Position numbers and translations under genes: made by a program. Shown here piece by piece: positions 35,780 through 44,984 of a DNA stretch of 64,000 nucleotides (position 1 is its first letter; each line of letters opens with the position of its first letter). The notes beneath the pieces are model-generated. The model was not told the origin of the DNA and did no database searches. It saw only the letters and a program-made list of their open reading frames with translations. The stretch is from positions 98,297 to 162,296 of the forward strand of contig NZ_SIRS01000006.1 of the NCBI RefSeq assembly GCF_004310335.1, read 5' to 3'. This DNA is from Hyunsoonleella pacifica (GTDB taxonomy: Bacteria; Bacteroidota; Bacteroidia; Flavobacteriales; Flavobacteriaceae).

Positions 35780-36475
35780 CTATTTATCTTCATACGGGCA
35801 AGACCTAAAATAGGTCAATAAATCAAACTTTCTATCTTCAAAAGTATTATTTAGAATTTTAAAATTTTGAATTCTGTCTATTCTAAAAGCACGATAGTCA
35901 TTTCTCAAGTAGCACCATGCTATCAGTATCCATTTATGGTTTGTAGCGTATAGGGCATAAGGTTCAATTTTTCTAAATGATACTTCAGTAGCTTCTGCTT
36001 TTTTGTAATTTATTTCTACATAATTAAAGTTTGTGATTGCTAACTGAATTTCAGATAAAGCATTACTCGAAATATCCTCATAATGACTAGAATTAAAGAC
36101 ATAGATATTTCGCTCTAGAAGTTCACTTTTTTGTTGAACGGAAGTACGGAATACTGATTTTATTTTGGTAAGAGCTTCATCAAAGTCTTTGACAAATGAT
36201 GCATCTTGGGTTTGCTTAATCAGGTGCTGAGCAGTAATTAAAGCATTGGCCTGTTGCTCTGTAAATTGTACAGGAGCTACAGCATAGCCTTCCATTAGGG
36301 AATAACCACGCCCTTCAATCGTAGTAACAGGGATTCCAGCGTCTTCTAACTTTCTTATATCCCTGTAAATGGTTCTTATGCTAACTTCATATTTTTTTGC
36401 AAGCTCGCTAGCTGTTAAGAGACGTTTAGATCTTAAGAGTGTGAGTATTGATATGAGGCGGGATAGCTGTGACAT
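35780..36475 (-). CDS. YafY-type transcriptional regulator with WYL domain
   Basis: The start at 36475 (MSQLSRLISILTLL) is preferred over an ATG ten codons upstream, because this is the normal family beginning. The N-terminal winged helix is LTASELAKKYEVSIRTIYRDI and the C-terminal WYL domain contains IEPYALYATNHKWILIAWCYLRNDYRAFRIDRI. WYL regulators respond to small molecules or nucleic-acid fragments. It follows a VOC-family gene 66 bases upstream in the same direction, and the two may be coregulated. Confidence 0.93.
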   Translation of the reverse strand: MSQLSRLISILTLLRSKRLLTASELAKKYEVSIRTIYRDIRKLEDAGIPVTTIEGRGYSLMEGYAVAPVQFTEQQANALITAQHLIKQTQDASFVKDFDEALTKIKSVFRTSVQQKSELLERNIYVFNSSHYEDISSNALSEIQLAITNFNYVEINYKKAEATEVSFRKIEPYALYATNHKWILIAWCYLRNDYRAFRIDRIQNFKILNNTFEDRKFDLLTYFRSCPYEDK

Positions 36476-36541
36476 AAGAAACAAAGATAGTGAACTGACC
36501 AGCAATTCACTATCTGCTCGTTTTTTGATAATCTATACGTT

Positions 36542-36919
36542 TTACATCCAAGAATGCAAGGCAATGCGGTTGCCTTCGGTATCTATAAATTGTGCCATAA
36601 AGCCATTTTCGCCAATATCGGTTTTTGGCATAATTATTTTCCCTCCAGCAGTTTCTACCTTATTTAAAGGCACGCTTAAATCATCGCCACCGTTTAGGTA
36701 TACTGTAGGACCATCTGTTGTTGGGGTTTGTCCTTCGCCTTCCACAAGGCCACCACCAACACCATTATTATCATTGTCATAAGCAAACATTCCATATTTC
36801 ATGTTTTGCTCTGGCATATGATGGTCTGTGATTTCAGAACCCATAACAGTAGTGTAAAATTGCTTTGCCCTGTCGTAATTTTTTACTGGAATTTCAAACC
36901 AGTTAATTGCATTTTTCAT
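36542..36919 (-). CDS. VOC family (glyoxalase-like) protein
   Basis: A 125-residue protein with the start NAINWFEIPVKNYDRAKQFY of vicinal-oxygen-chelate proteins and C-terminal GFMAQFIDTEGNRIALHS. One beta-alpha-beta3 module is visible on each half. The metal pattern is incomplete by eye, so it may be a binding protein rather than an enzyme. It is upstream of the WYL regulator in the same direction; resistance, stress or metabolite-binding roles are possible. Confidence 0.9.
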   Translation of the reverse strand: MKNAINWFEIPVKNYDRAKQFYTTVMGSEITDHHMPEQNMKYGMFAYDNDNNGVGGGLVEGEGQTPTTDGPTVYLNGGDDLSVPLNKVETAGGKIIMPKTDIGENGFMAQFIDTEGNRIALHSWM

Positions 36920-37080
36920 TTTTAAATTGATTTGTTTATTAAACTTATATGCAAATTTATCTGGACTAGTGACAAGTTATGTCAGGGGTGTTTTTTAGTT
37001 TTAATTTTTTAACTCGTTTTATACTTTTCTTATTGATACTGGCCCTTTGAAATGAAGTGAGGCTTAAAAAGATGCCAAAC

Positions 37081-37473
37081 TTATTTATTAAAAAGTGCTT
37101 TTATATCTGGTTTGGTTAGTTCTATTAAAGTGAACACTCCTAGTAGAATTCCAAGTATACCTGTAAGGCAATTTACTATAGCTAGTCCAAAAATAAAATT
37201 GTAGTTTTTTAGGTCTTTTATATACTTAGAAGCTAATAAATTTAAGATGCCTAGAACAATACAGAATACAATACCAATACCGCCTATAATTGTAAATATC
37301 CATCCAAAATTAAAAGGTAGTTCGGTGTTCTGTTGCGAATGTTCAATAACTTGGTTAAAGAAAAACCCCATGCCGGCGTAAAGCATAAAAAATAAAGAAA
37401 AACACATGGTTAGAATACCTTTGATAAGGTATAAGATTCTAAATGTATTGAGGTTGTTAGGTTTGGTTTGCAT
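37081..37473 (-). CDS. Hypothetical membrane protein (130 aa, four helices)
   Basis: I do not recognise the family. The sequence has four clear hydrophobic segments at about 12-35, 54-77, 91-113 and 113-125 separated by short polar loops, so it is a small inner-membrane protein. No catalytic motif is visible. It is transcribed alone on the minus strand; a terminator of the downstream FKBP-type gene lies upstream of its start at 37543-37572. Confidence 0.75.
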   Translation of the reverse strand: MQTKPNNLNTFRILYLIKGILTMCFSLFFMLYAGMGFFFNQVIEHSQQNTELPFNFGWIFTIIGGIGIVFCIVLGILNLLASKYIKDLKNYNFIFGLAIVNCLTGILGILLGVFTLIELTKPDIKALFNK

Positions 37474-37542
37474 TTTAGTAAAAGTAAATGTTTGGTAAAA
37501 CGAAGTTAACTGAAAACCTTTAGAAAGTCAATATTACATAAA

Positions 37543-37572
37543 AAAACCACTTTGTTGCAACAAAGTGGTTTT
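37543..37572. terminator. Terminator of the double-FKBP gene
   Basis: Perfect 15-base arms AAAACCACTTTGTTG / CAACAAAGTGGTTTT meeting at their centre, 28 bases after the stop of the minus-strand gene; flanking A and T runs suit both directions. A related hairpin terminates htpG. Confidence 0.88.
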
Positions 37573-37599
37573 GTGTATAGTCTAAAAACGTAGTGTTGT

Positions 37600-38427
37600 T
37601 TAGTTGATTTTTATGAGTTCAACATCAAAAATTACTACTGCACCACCTGGTATCCCAGAAGTTCCATTATTACCATATGCTAAATGTGCTGGGATATAGA
37701 AAGTAGCACTACCTCCTTCATTTAGGTAGGTCATACCTTCTGAAAATCCTGCAATTAAACTATTTAAATTAAAGTTTACTTCTTCTGAGCTTTCATCAAA
37801 AATAGCCTCATTTAAAAAATATCCAGTGTAAGTTACAGTTACATTATCTGTTGTAGTGGGTTTATTACCAGTACCTTCAGTATGCATCACATAGTGTAAA
37901 CCAGTTTCTGTTTTTTGGGTGGTAATATTATTTTCTGTTATGTAGGCTTGAATTTGTTCTTCATTTTCAGTCTTATAATTCACATAAATTAGTTCTATGT
38001 CGAAAATAAGAACAGAGCCACCTGGGATGTCTCTATAGTCGCTGCTGCCATAAGCTAAGTGAGAAGGGATTAATAATTTTCCGCTACCCCCTTCTTTAAA
38101 ATATGAAATGCCTTCAACCCATCCAATAATCACATTTTGTAAATTAAAAGATAAGCCCTCTGCATCACTTTCATCAAAAACATCTCCGTTAGTATAATAG
38201 CCTTTATACACTACTTTAACTCTATCAGTTGGAATTGGGTTTTCTCCAGTACCAGGGTTGTCTATAACATAATATAGCCCAGTACTACTTTTTTGAGCGT
38301 TTAAATTATTACTCTCAATAAAAGCTTGAATTTCTTGATCGTTTTCTTCTCTAAAATCTTTGATGCTATCATCATTAGAGCATGATGAAAGTATTAAAAA
38401 GACAAATAAAATAGGTAAATACTTCAT
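37600..38427 (-). CDS. Lipoprotein with two FKBP-type prolyl isomerase domains
   Basis: The 275-residue protein has a lipoprotein signal ending LSSC (about Cys16) and two successive FKBP domains: residues about 45-150 and 170-275, each with YKGYYTNGDVFDES-like and PSHLAYG or PAHLAYGN..GIPGG blocks. The linker copies align with each other (IQAFIESNNLNAQKSSTGL and IQAYITENNITTQKTETGL), so the second domain arose by duplication. It is expected in the envelope, catalysing proline isomerisation in exported proteins. It is transcribed alone. Confidence 0.95.
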   Translation of the reverse strand: MKYLPILFVFLILSSCSNDDSIKDFREENDQEIQAFIESNNLNAQKSSTGLYYVIDNPGTGENPIPTDRVKVVYKGYYTNGDVFDESDAEGLSFNLQNVIIGWVEGISYFKEGGSGKLLIPSHLAYGSSDYRDIPGGSVLIFDIELIYVNYKTENEEQIQAYITENNITTQKTETGLHYVMHTEGTGNKPTTTDNVTVTYTGYFLNEAIFDESSEEVNFNLNSLIAGFSEGMTYLNEGGSATFYIPAHLAYGNNGTSGIPGGAVVIFDVELIKIN

Positions 38428-38514
38428 AGTTTAGTTTTAAGTTCAAAAATATAAAAGTCATAAAATTAATCACTAATTTTTCTGTCAAAATTATGCGGTT
38501 TTTATTTTAACGAA

Positions 38515-38546
38515 AAAAACCACCTTGAGTAAACAAAGTGGTTTTT
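38515..38546 (-). terminator. Terminator of htpG
   Basis: AAAAACCACCTTG / CAAAGTGGTTTTT with one mismatch and a 6-base loop lies 37 bases after the htpG stop on the minus strand. Confidence 0.8.
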
Positions 38547-38582
38547 AAATTTATAGTAGTTGCTGAATCTTCAGCGCATCAA

Positions 38583-40493
38583 CTATTTTATCATATCGTA
38601 GCTACGCTTAATAAAGTTAGTTAATTCTTCACCTTTTAATAAGCCTTGGGATAACCTTGCCAAATCTAAACTTTGGTTAATTAAGCGTTCTTGTTTCTTT
38701 TTGGTTTTGGTATTTAGAATTTCCCCAACCAAATCAGAGTTTGTGTTTACTATTAAATTGTACATTTCTGGCATATTACCCATACCAAACATACCGCCGC
38801 CGCCAGTTTGCTGCATCTCTTTCATACGACGCATAAATTCTGGTTGGGTAATAATGAAAGGGTTTGCATTACTATCCATAGCCTCTAATTGTACCATGAA
38901 TTTTTCAGAAGGAATGACTTCTTTTAATAACTCATCTAAAGCTTTCTTTTGATCTTCATCAAGTTTTGAGATTTTAGTATCGTCTTTCTTAATTAAGTTA
39001 TCAATGTGATCGCCATCTACACGTGCAAAAGAAATGTTTTCTTTGGATGTTTCTAATTTTTGGATTAGGTGAGATACAATAGGAGAGTCTAACAATAATA
39101 CCTCGTAATCTTTAGTTTTAGCAGCTTCAATATAACTATGCTGCGCATCTTTATCAGAAGCATAAAGAATTACCAGTTTATCATCTTTATCCGTTTGGTT
39201 CGCTTTTATTTTATCGTATAATTCTTGGTACGTATAATACTTACCATCAACCGTTGGGTATAATGCAAAGGCATCTGCTTTTTCAAAGAATTTTTCTTCA
39301 GAAAGCATACCGTATTCAATTACAATTTTAATATCATCCCATTTAGATTCAAAATCCTCACGGTTATTGTTGAATAACGATTTTAACTTGTCAGCTACTT
39401 TTCTAGTGATGTAAGAAGAAATCTTTTTAACAGCACCATCAGCCTGTAAATAACTACGTGATACGTTTAACGGAATATCTGGAGAATCTATCACACCACG
39501 AAGCATTGTTAAGAATTCAGGAACAATTCCCTCAACGTTGTCAGTTACAAATACTTGATTTTGATAGAGTTGAATTTTGTCTTTCTGAATTTGCATATCG
39601 TTCGACATCTTAGGGAAATATAAAATCCCAGTTAAGTTGAACGGATAATCCACATTTAAATGAATATTGAATAACGGCTCTTCAAATTGCATTGGGTATA
39701 ACTCTCTGTAGAAACCACTATAATCCTCATCTTTTAAATCAGTTGGTTGTTTCGTCCAAGCAGGGTTTGGATTATTAATGATATCATCTACAGTAATTTG
39801 ACGATGCGGTTCTGTAGTTTCTTTACCGTCTTTATCTTTTGTAGTTTTTGGCTCGTGCTCTGGGTCGTTTACTTCTTTAGTTCCAAACTTAATTGGAATA
39901 GGCATAAACTTATTGTATTTGTTTAGTAGCTCACGAATACGCGATTCTTCAAGGAATTCAGTCGAATCTTCAGCAATATGAAGAATGATTTCTGTACCTC
40001 TATCAGTTTTTTTAGCTGGTTCTAAAGTGAACTCAGGCGAACCATCACAAGTCCAATGTGCAGCAGGCTCATCCTTAAAAGATTTTGTGATAATTTCAAC
40101 TTTATCAGCTACCATAAATGCAGAATAGAAACCAAGACCAAAATGCCCAATAATCCCAGCATCTTTTGCAGAATCTTTGTATTTATCCAAGAACTCTTCA
40201 GCACCAGAAAATGCCACTTGGTTTATGTATTTTTCAACTTCTTCAGCTGTCATACCTAAGCCTTGATCTACAATATGAAGTTTTTTATTGTCTTTATCAA
40301 TTTTCACTTCTATTTGAGGGCTACCATACTCTACTTTCGCCTCGCCAACATTAGTTAAATGTTTTAATTTCAGTGTAGCATCTGTAGCATTACTAATTAA
40401 CTCTCGTAAAAATATTTCGTGGTCGCTGTATAAAAACTTTTTAATTAACGGAAAGATATTTTCTACCGATACATTAATGTTTCCTTTTGTCAT
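38583..40493 (-). CDS. htpG: Molecular chaperone HtpG (Hsp90)
   Basis: The start at 40493 (M-T-K-G-N-I-N-V) is preferred over an ATG seven codons upstream because it is the normal family beginning, giving 636 residues. The GHKL ATPase block is complete: E-I-F-L-R-E-L-I-S-N-A-T-D-A, DQGLGMT, GHFGLGFYSAF and GTEIILH. Middle and C-terminal dimerisation domains follow. HtpG is a cytosolic ATP-dependent chaperone. The leader contains a stable 7-bp hairpin 21 bases before the ATG, and a strong terminator follows. Confidence 0.97.
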   Translation of the reverse strand: MTKGNINVSVENIFPLIKKFLYSDHEIFLRELISNATDATLKLKHLTNVGEAKVEYGSPQIEVKIDKDNKKLHIVDQGLGMTAEEVEKYINQVAFSGAEEFLDKYKDSAKDAGIIGHFGLGFYSAFMVADKVEIITKSFKDEPAAHWTCDGSPEFTLEPAKKTDRGTEIILHIAEDSTEFLEESRIRELLNKYNKFMPIPIKFGTKEVNDPEHEPKTTKDKDGKETTEPHRQITVDDIINNPNPAWTKQPTDLKDEDYSGFYRELYPMQFEEPLFNIHLNVDYPFNLTGILYFPKMSNDMQIQKDKIQLYQNQVFVTDNVEGIVPEFLTMLRGVIDSPDIPLNVSRSYLQADGAVKKISSYITRKVADKLKSLFNNNREDFESKWDDIKIVIEYGMLSEEKFFEKADAFALYPTVDGKYYTYQELYDKIKANQTDKDDKLVILYASDKDAQHSYIEAAKTKDYEVLLLDSPIVSHLIQKLETSKENISFARVDGDHIDNLIKKDDTKISKLDEDQKKALDELLKEVIPSEKFMVQLEAMDSNANPFIITQPEFMRRMKEMQQTGGGGMFGMGNMPEMYNLIVNTNSDLVGEILNTKTKKKQERLINQSLDLARLSQGLLKGEELTNFIKRSYDMIK

Positions 40494-40863
40494 GATAAAT
40501 AATTTATTTGTCATTCCCTCGAAGGAGGGAAACTGATTAATTTTAATTCTAGTTTACTTTGGACTTTAGGACAAAAAAAGTACCAAGGCGGTAAATATGA
40601 CAAACTGGCATTATTTTATAATAAAGTAATTTATCCCACTAGGGACTGCCTGCCTGCCAGAAAGTAGGCTTTCCGTTAATAGCTTTGGTTTCTCGCTGTT
40701 GCCGAACCAAAAGCTGCTATTTCAATCCCTAAGACAATCAAATCCGTAATATACAGTGCTGTAAATAGAATCTCTTTAGTGTTTATATAATACAGATAGC
40801 TACCAGATATTTAAATTAGAAGCAATTAATTTTGTAATTTGGTTAAACTAAATAGAACTAATT
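40494..40863. other. Intergenic region with a leader hairpin and a degenerate repeat
   Basis: No gene. A perfect TTCCCTC-GAAG-GAGGGAA hairpin is at 40514-40531 in the htpG leader. From about 40660 to 40735 there is a segment containing, on the minus strand, TTAGGGATTGAA and GGAAAGCC, related to the repeats at 51014 and 54237, with its own internal stem GCTTTTGGTT / AACCAAAGCT. A minus-7 box TAATTTTG is at 40827-40834 before the KAS III gene. Confidence 0.6.
40827..40834 (+). promoter_or_regulatory. Minus-7 promoter box of the KAS III gene
   Basis: TAATTTTG matches the Bacteroidota consensus TAnnTTTG, 29 bases before the ATG. A minus-33 TTG is not clear. Confidence 0.45.
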
Positions 40864-41871
40864 ATGTACAATTCAAGAATAATAGGTTTAGGTAAATATG
40901 TGCCAGATAATGTGGTAACAAATGATGATTTATCTAAAATTATGGACACTAATGATGCATGGATTCAAGAACGTACAGGAATAAAAGAGCGTAGATGGAT
41001 AAAAGAGGGATCTGCAGATACATCAGCAGTTATGGGAGCCAAGGCTGCTAGAATAGCTATAGAACGTGCAGGATTAACCAAAGATGATATAGATTTTATA
41101 GTATTTGCTACATTAAGTCCAGATTATTATTTTCCAGGGTGTGGTGTGCAAATTCAAGATATGCTGGAGATGCCTACAGTTGGAGCTCTAGATATAAGAA
41201 ATCAATGTTCTGGTTTTATATATGCAGTATCTGTGGCAGACCAATTTATAAAAACAGGGATGTATAAAAACATTTTGGTAATTGGTGCAGAATATCATTC
41301 TGGAGGATTAGAAAAATCTACACGAGGTAGGGGAGTAACCGTTATTTTTGGAGATGGAGCAGGAGCTGCCGTTATGAGTAGAACTGAAGATAACTCTAAA
41401 GGTGTACTCTCATCTCATTTACATTCTGAAGGTAAATATGCTGAGGAACTTGTGGTTGAAGGCCCAAGTATTAAACATTGGGTTCCTGAAATCTTAGAAG
41501 CTAATGATCCTAATGATACGTCCTATTACCCTTATATGAATGGGCAATTTGTGTTTAAGCATGCAGTTGTACGTTTTAGTGAAGCTATTGTAGAAGGGTT
41601 AAAGGCTAATAGTCTGCAAAAGGAAGATATAGATATGTTAATTCCTCATCAGGCTAATTTAAGGATATCACAGTTTATACAGAAAAAGTTTGGTTTAAGA
41701 GATGATCAAGTCTTTAATAATATTCAAAAATATGGTAATACTACTGCAGCATCTGTTATAATTGCATTAACCGAGGCTTGGGAAGAAGGTAAAATTAATG
41801 AAGGAGATACAGTTGTGTTAGCAGCTTTTGGTAGCGGGTTTACTTGGGGAAGTGTAATTATGAAATGGTAA
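40864..41871 (+). CDS. 3-oxoacyl-ACP synthase III family enzyme
   Basis: A 335-residue thiolase-fold enzyme with the KAS III triad: Cys115 in QCSGFIYA, His262 in PHQAN and Asn292 in YGNTTAAS. It condenses acyl-CoA with malonyl-ACP, or a related pair, at the start of fatty-acid or other lipid synthesis. The gene stands alone rather than in a fab cluster and the sequence has the DLSKIMDTNDAWI opening typical of FabH-like proteins, so it may be an additional paralogue for special lipids. It is followed by a strong terminator. Confidence 0.93.
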   Translation: MYNSRIIGLGKYVPDNVVTNDDLSKIMDTNDAWIQERTGIKERRWIKEGSADTSAVMGAKAARIAIERAGLTKDDIDFIVFATLSPDYYFPGCGVQIQDMLEMPTVGALDIRNQCSGFIYAVSVADQFIKTGMYKNILVIGAEYHSGGLEKSTRGRGVTVIFGDGAGAAVMSRTEDNSKGVLSSHLHSEGKYAEELVVEGPSIKHWVPEILEANDPNDTSYYPYMNGQFVFKHAVVRFSEAIVEGLKANSLQKEDIDMLIPHQANLRISQFIQKKFGLRDDQVFNNIQKYGNTTAASVIIALTEAWEEGKINEGDTVVLAAFGSGFTWGSVIMKW

Positions 41872-41937
41872 TCTAATAGAAAATAAGAATCCAGTTTAAA
41901 TTTAGATATCGCACTTATTATAATAATTATATAAAAC

Positions 41938-41980
41938 AAAAACCCGAAACCGATATTTTACATACAGTTTCGGGTTTTTT
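41938..41980 (+). terminator. Terminator of the KAS III gene
   Basis: AAAAACCCGAAAC / GTTTCGGGTTTTT with a loop of about 16 bases, 66 bases after the stop codon, followed by T. Confidence 0.85.
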
Positions 41981-42109
41981 AAATGCTATTAATCAACTGG
42001 TTTCAATTAACACAAATTTTGAAAAGACAAGCTCTTATGGCTTAGTAAGATGATAATAGCTAAACAAATGTTTTAAGATCTATATATTCTTCTAGTTCTT
42101 ATGAAAACA

Positions 42110-42137
42110 AAACTCGAAATTTGTAGAATTCCGAGTT
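42110..42137. terminator. Isolated terminator-like hairpin
   Basis: AAACTCG / CGAGTTT continues through one mismatch into AATT-type pairing. No gene ends nearby on either strand. Confidence 0.5.
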
Positions 42138-42302
42138 TTAAATGTGTCTAGACACATTAACCGTTTTTAATGAATCTTTTAAAAAGCGACTAACTCAAAT
42201 AATTACTAAATACGGTTTTTGGTTACTTAATAACGTTTTGAATCAAATTATATTGCTGTAGTTTTTGATTTTAACATTTTTAACAAATTTAATTATAAAC
42301 CA

Positions 42303-42330
42303 AACCCTCAAAGTTTAAACTTTGGGGGTT
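42303..42330 (-). terminator. Terminator of the outer-membrane receptor gene
   Basis: AACCCTCAAAGTTT / AAACTTTGGGGGTT, 28 bases with one T-G pair, lies 61 bases past the stop on the minus strand. Confidence 0.75.
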
Positions 42331-42391
42331 CTATTTAATAATCTAAATATAACACTAACCATCAACTATTATTAGATTACTAAAATGTCTT

Positions 42392-44881
42392 TTATAAGAA
42401 ACCTCCACTACCTTGTTTGGTGTTGTTGTCTCTTTGTTTTCTACGTAATGCTCTGTATTTTCCACCTCCAAATCGGTAAGATAAGGCGATATTCCATGTA
42501 TTGCTTTCCCAGTTAAATTGTCCCATTGCAGGATAAGGTGTGGTACTATTAAACTCAAAATTCATAGTATTAAAGATATCACTATAATTAAAGCTGAGTG
42601 TAGCACGTTGCTGCTCCAAAAATGAATAGCGCATCCCTGTATTAAGCATAAACATAGGTTCTCTAGTAAATTGTATGCCTTTTTCTTTACCCCGATACAT
42701 TGTAAATAAAGAAAAACTTAACTTTTTAGAAGCTTTAAAGTTGTTAAAAAGCCTTAAGTTCCATACCAAATTATCAACTTTCGTGTTTTGTGTAACGATA
42801 TCTGCTTCTGTTGCGTTGGGTAAATCATCAGTATCTATTATTTCTGTTATACCTCTTTGTTCTTGAGAATATAAATCAAAACTACCGTTTAAGCTCCACC
42901 ATTTTGTTGGTCTATAATTACTTGATAATTCCACACCATACGCTGTAGTATTATCAAAATTATCAAAAGTTAAAATAGCGTTTCCTGCTGGGATATTATT
43001 TCTGTCAACACGTACAAAACGGTTAATATTATCTTCAATTAATCTAAAAAACATGCCACCAGTAACACTGCCCTTTTTTAATTTCCGAGTGTAATTTAGC
43101 TCAACCGAATTTGTGAATTGCGGGAACAATTGTGGGTTTCCAAAGGAGGATACTCTTGGTGTAGCCCATTCCCTTATTGGATTTACTTGTTGTAAGCCAG
43201 GTCTGTCTACGCGACGGCTAGCACTAAATTGATATGTGTTTTTATCCGAAGCTTTAAAACTTACAAAAATAGAAGGATACACTTGAAAGTAATCATTTTC
43301 AAAAGGAATAGATGTTGTTGTATTGTCCGTAAAAAATTGAAGCGCATCAGCTTCTTCTATTACCTGTTCAAACCGTGCTCCTATTTGGTAGTTCCATTTT
43401 TCATTAATGGTTTTTGCAAAAGTTACATAAGCTGAGAAAATATCTCTGTTGTACTCAAAATCTGTGCTTGGTGTTGCAATAACATTGCCTTGTCCGTCGA
43501 AGGTTTGTCCTGTAGAACTATAATTCACATCAGAATTAAAAAAACGTGCTTCTAATCCAGCTTCCAACTTAGATGTTTCATTCAGAGGTTTTACGTAATC
43601 CACATTAATAAATGTTTGGTCTCTTTTGGTGTCCACCATATCAACATAATTTGGAGGAAAGCTGAAGTTTCTAAAATTGAAATTTGCAATTTCATCATTT
43701 TCAAAACTATTATGGTCTATCTCTACATCTAAAGTTTCATCCTCCTCTTCGTTAAAAATATGTTTGTAAGCCAAATTGTATTGGCTTGATATGTTATCTG
43801 TTACATTGCTAAATAATTGAGTCTGATTTATAGATCCGGGGAATGCGATTAAGGTATTACCAAAACCATTTCCATCAAATGTATTTTGATTAGTAAACAC
43901 CGAAATGGTATTTTTATCATTCATATAGAAATCTACACCAAACTTGTAAAGGTGCGATTTGTTGTCATTTCCGAATTTGAAATCTTGACGAGAATCATCA
44001 TCAAGTCTGTTTATATTGCCAAAATTGTCATATTTACCAATATTATTACCATAATTAGCATAAAAATTAAATTTTCCGTTACGATAGTTCATGTCTATAG
44101 AACTATTGAATTTTGCAAAAATCTCTTTAGTAACACCAACATTTAAATTTCCGTTAAACCCAATTTGAGTGTTTTTATGAAGTTTAATGTTTATAATCCC
44201 ACTCATGCCCTCAGGGTTATATTTTGCTGAAGGATTTGTAATAAGTTCAATAGATTTAATAGATGTAGAAGGTATCTGGCGCAAAAGTTGTGCGACAGGA
44301 ACATTACTTAATTTGCCATCTACCATAACACGTACATTTTCGTTGCCTCTTAAACTAATATTACCTGTTTGTTGGTCAACATTTACAGAAGGTAGATTGT
44401 TCATAATATCACTAGCGGTAGGACCAGCAGTGGTAAGGTCTTTACCTACAGTAATTACTTTACGATCTACTTTTTGCTGTATGGTAGAAACTTCGGCAAC
44501 TACAGTAACAGCCTCTAAACTTTCGAGCGCTTCTTCAAGATAAATATCTCCAAGATAAACTTTGTAGTTGCCCTTTTTTAATGCAACAGTCTTGTTATAA
44601 GTCTTGTAGCCTATATATTGTATGCTAACAGTAATATTGCCTTCTTCTATTTTTTCGACTTTAAAAGAGCCGTCATCTAGAGTAATACCTCCAGTTAAAG
44701 TTTCTCCTTTAGTGTTTTTGATAATAACGTTTACATAAGGTAAGGGTTGTTTTAGTTTTGCGTCTAAAACTCTACCCGAGATAGTTCCTCTTTTAACGTC
44801 GTTAGGATCTGTGGAATTAGCATGAGCTGAAAATGAAAATAAAGCAAACAAGAGAATGCTTAATGAAAAAAAACGTTTCAT
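42392..44881 (-). CDS. TonB-dependent-receptor-like outer-membrane barrel protein
   Basis: The 829-residue protein has a signal peptide ending about AHAN, a carboxypeptidase-like regulatory domain (residues about 33-115: TISGRVLDAKLKQPLPYVNVII), a plug (about 120-215: ...NLPSVNVDQQTGNISLRGNENVRVMVDGK) and a long barrel. The pattern fits the outer-membrane beta-barrel family close to TonB receptors; a TonB box was not identified. The substrate is unknown and no SusD-like partner is adjacent. It is divergent from a CoA-binding protein gene, with a 16-bp palindrome between them. Confidence 0.9.
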   Translation of the reverse strand: MKRFFSLSILLFALFSFSAHANSTDPNDVKRGTISGRVLDAKLKQPLPYVNVIIKNTKGETLTGGITLDDGSFKVEKIEEGNITVSIQYIGYKTYNKTVALKKGNYKVYLGDIYLEEALESLEAVTVVAEVSTIQQKVDRKVITVGKDLTTAGPTASDIMNNLPSVNVDQQTGNISLRGNENVRVMVDGKLSNVPVAQLLRQIPSTSIKSIELITNPSAKYNPEGMSGIINIKLHKNTQIGFNGNLNVGVTKEIFAKFNSSIDMNYRNGKFNFYANYGNNIGKYDNFGNINRLDDDSRQDFKFGNDNKSHLYKFGVDFYMNDKNTISVFTNQNTFDGNGFGNTLIAFPGSINQTQLFSNVTDNISSQYNLAYKHIFNEEEDETLDVEIDHNSFENDEIANFNFRNFSFPPNYVDMVDTKRDQTFINVDYVKPLNETSKLEAGLEARFFNSDVNYSSTGQTFDGQGNVIATPSTDFEYNRDIFSAYVTFAKTINEKWNYQIGARFEQVIEEADALQFFTDNTTTSIPFENDYFQVYPSIFVSFKASDKNTYQFSASRRVDRPGLQQVNPIREWATPRVSSFGNPQLFPQFTNSVELNYTRKLKKGSVTGGMFFRLIEDNINRFVRVDRNNIPAGNAILTFDNFDNTTAYGVELSSNYRPTKWWSLNGSFDLYSQEQRGITEIIDTDDLPNATEADIVTQNTKVDNLVWNLRLFNNFKASKKLSFSLFTMYRGKEKGIQFTREPMFMLNTGMRYSFLEQQRATLSFNYSDIFNTMNFEFNSTTPYPAMGQFNWESNTWNIALSYRFGGGKYRALRRKQRDNNTKQGSGGFL

Positions 44882-44921
44882 TTGGATTGATTAGATTTGA
44901 TTGATGATGATTATAGATAAC

Positions 44922-44937
44922 AAAGAGACGTCTCTTT
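44922..44937. promoter_or_regulatory. Sixteen-base perfect palindrome in the receptor/CoA-binding divergent region
   Basis: AAAGAGACGTCTCTTT is perfectly self-complementary, 41 bases from the receptor start and 47 bases from the CoA-binding gene start. It could be an operator for either gene; the regulator is unknown. Confidence 0.45.
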
Positions 44938-44984
44938 TAGAATAATGTTACTTGTTTTAACAAAAAATTAAATTTTTTAACATA

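Larger units (their letters stand above)
41872..42391. other. Gene-free region with three hairpins
   Basis: No gene in 520 bases. It contains the KAS III terminator (41938-41980), an isolated hairpin with AAACTCG / CGAGTTT outer arms and mostly paired inner arms (42110-42137), and the terminator of the OMP gene (42303-42330). The middle hairpin belongs to no visible gene and could be a remnant terminator of a lost gene or a small RNA end. Confidence 0.6.
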
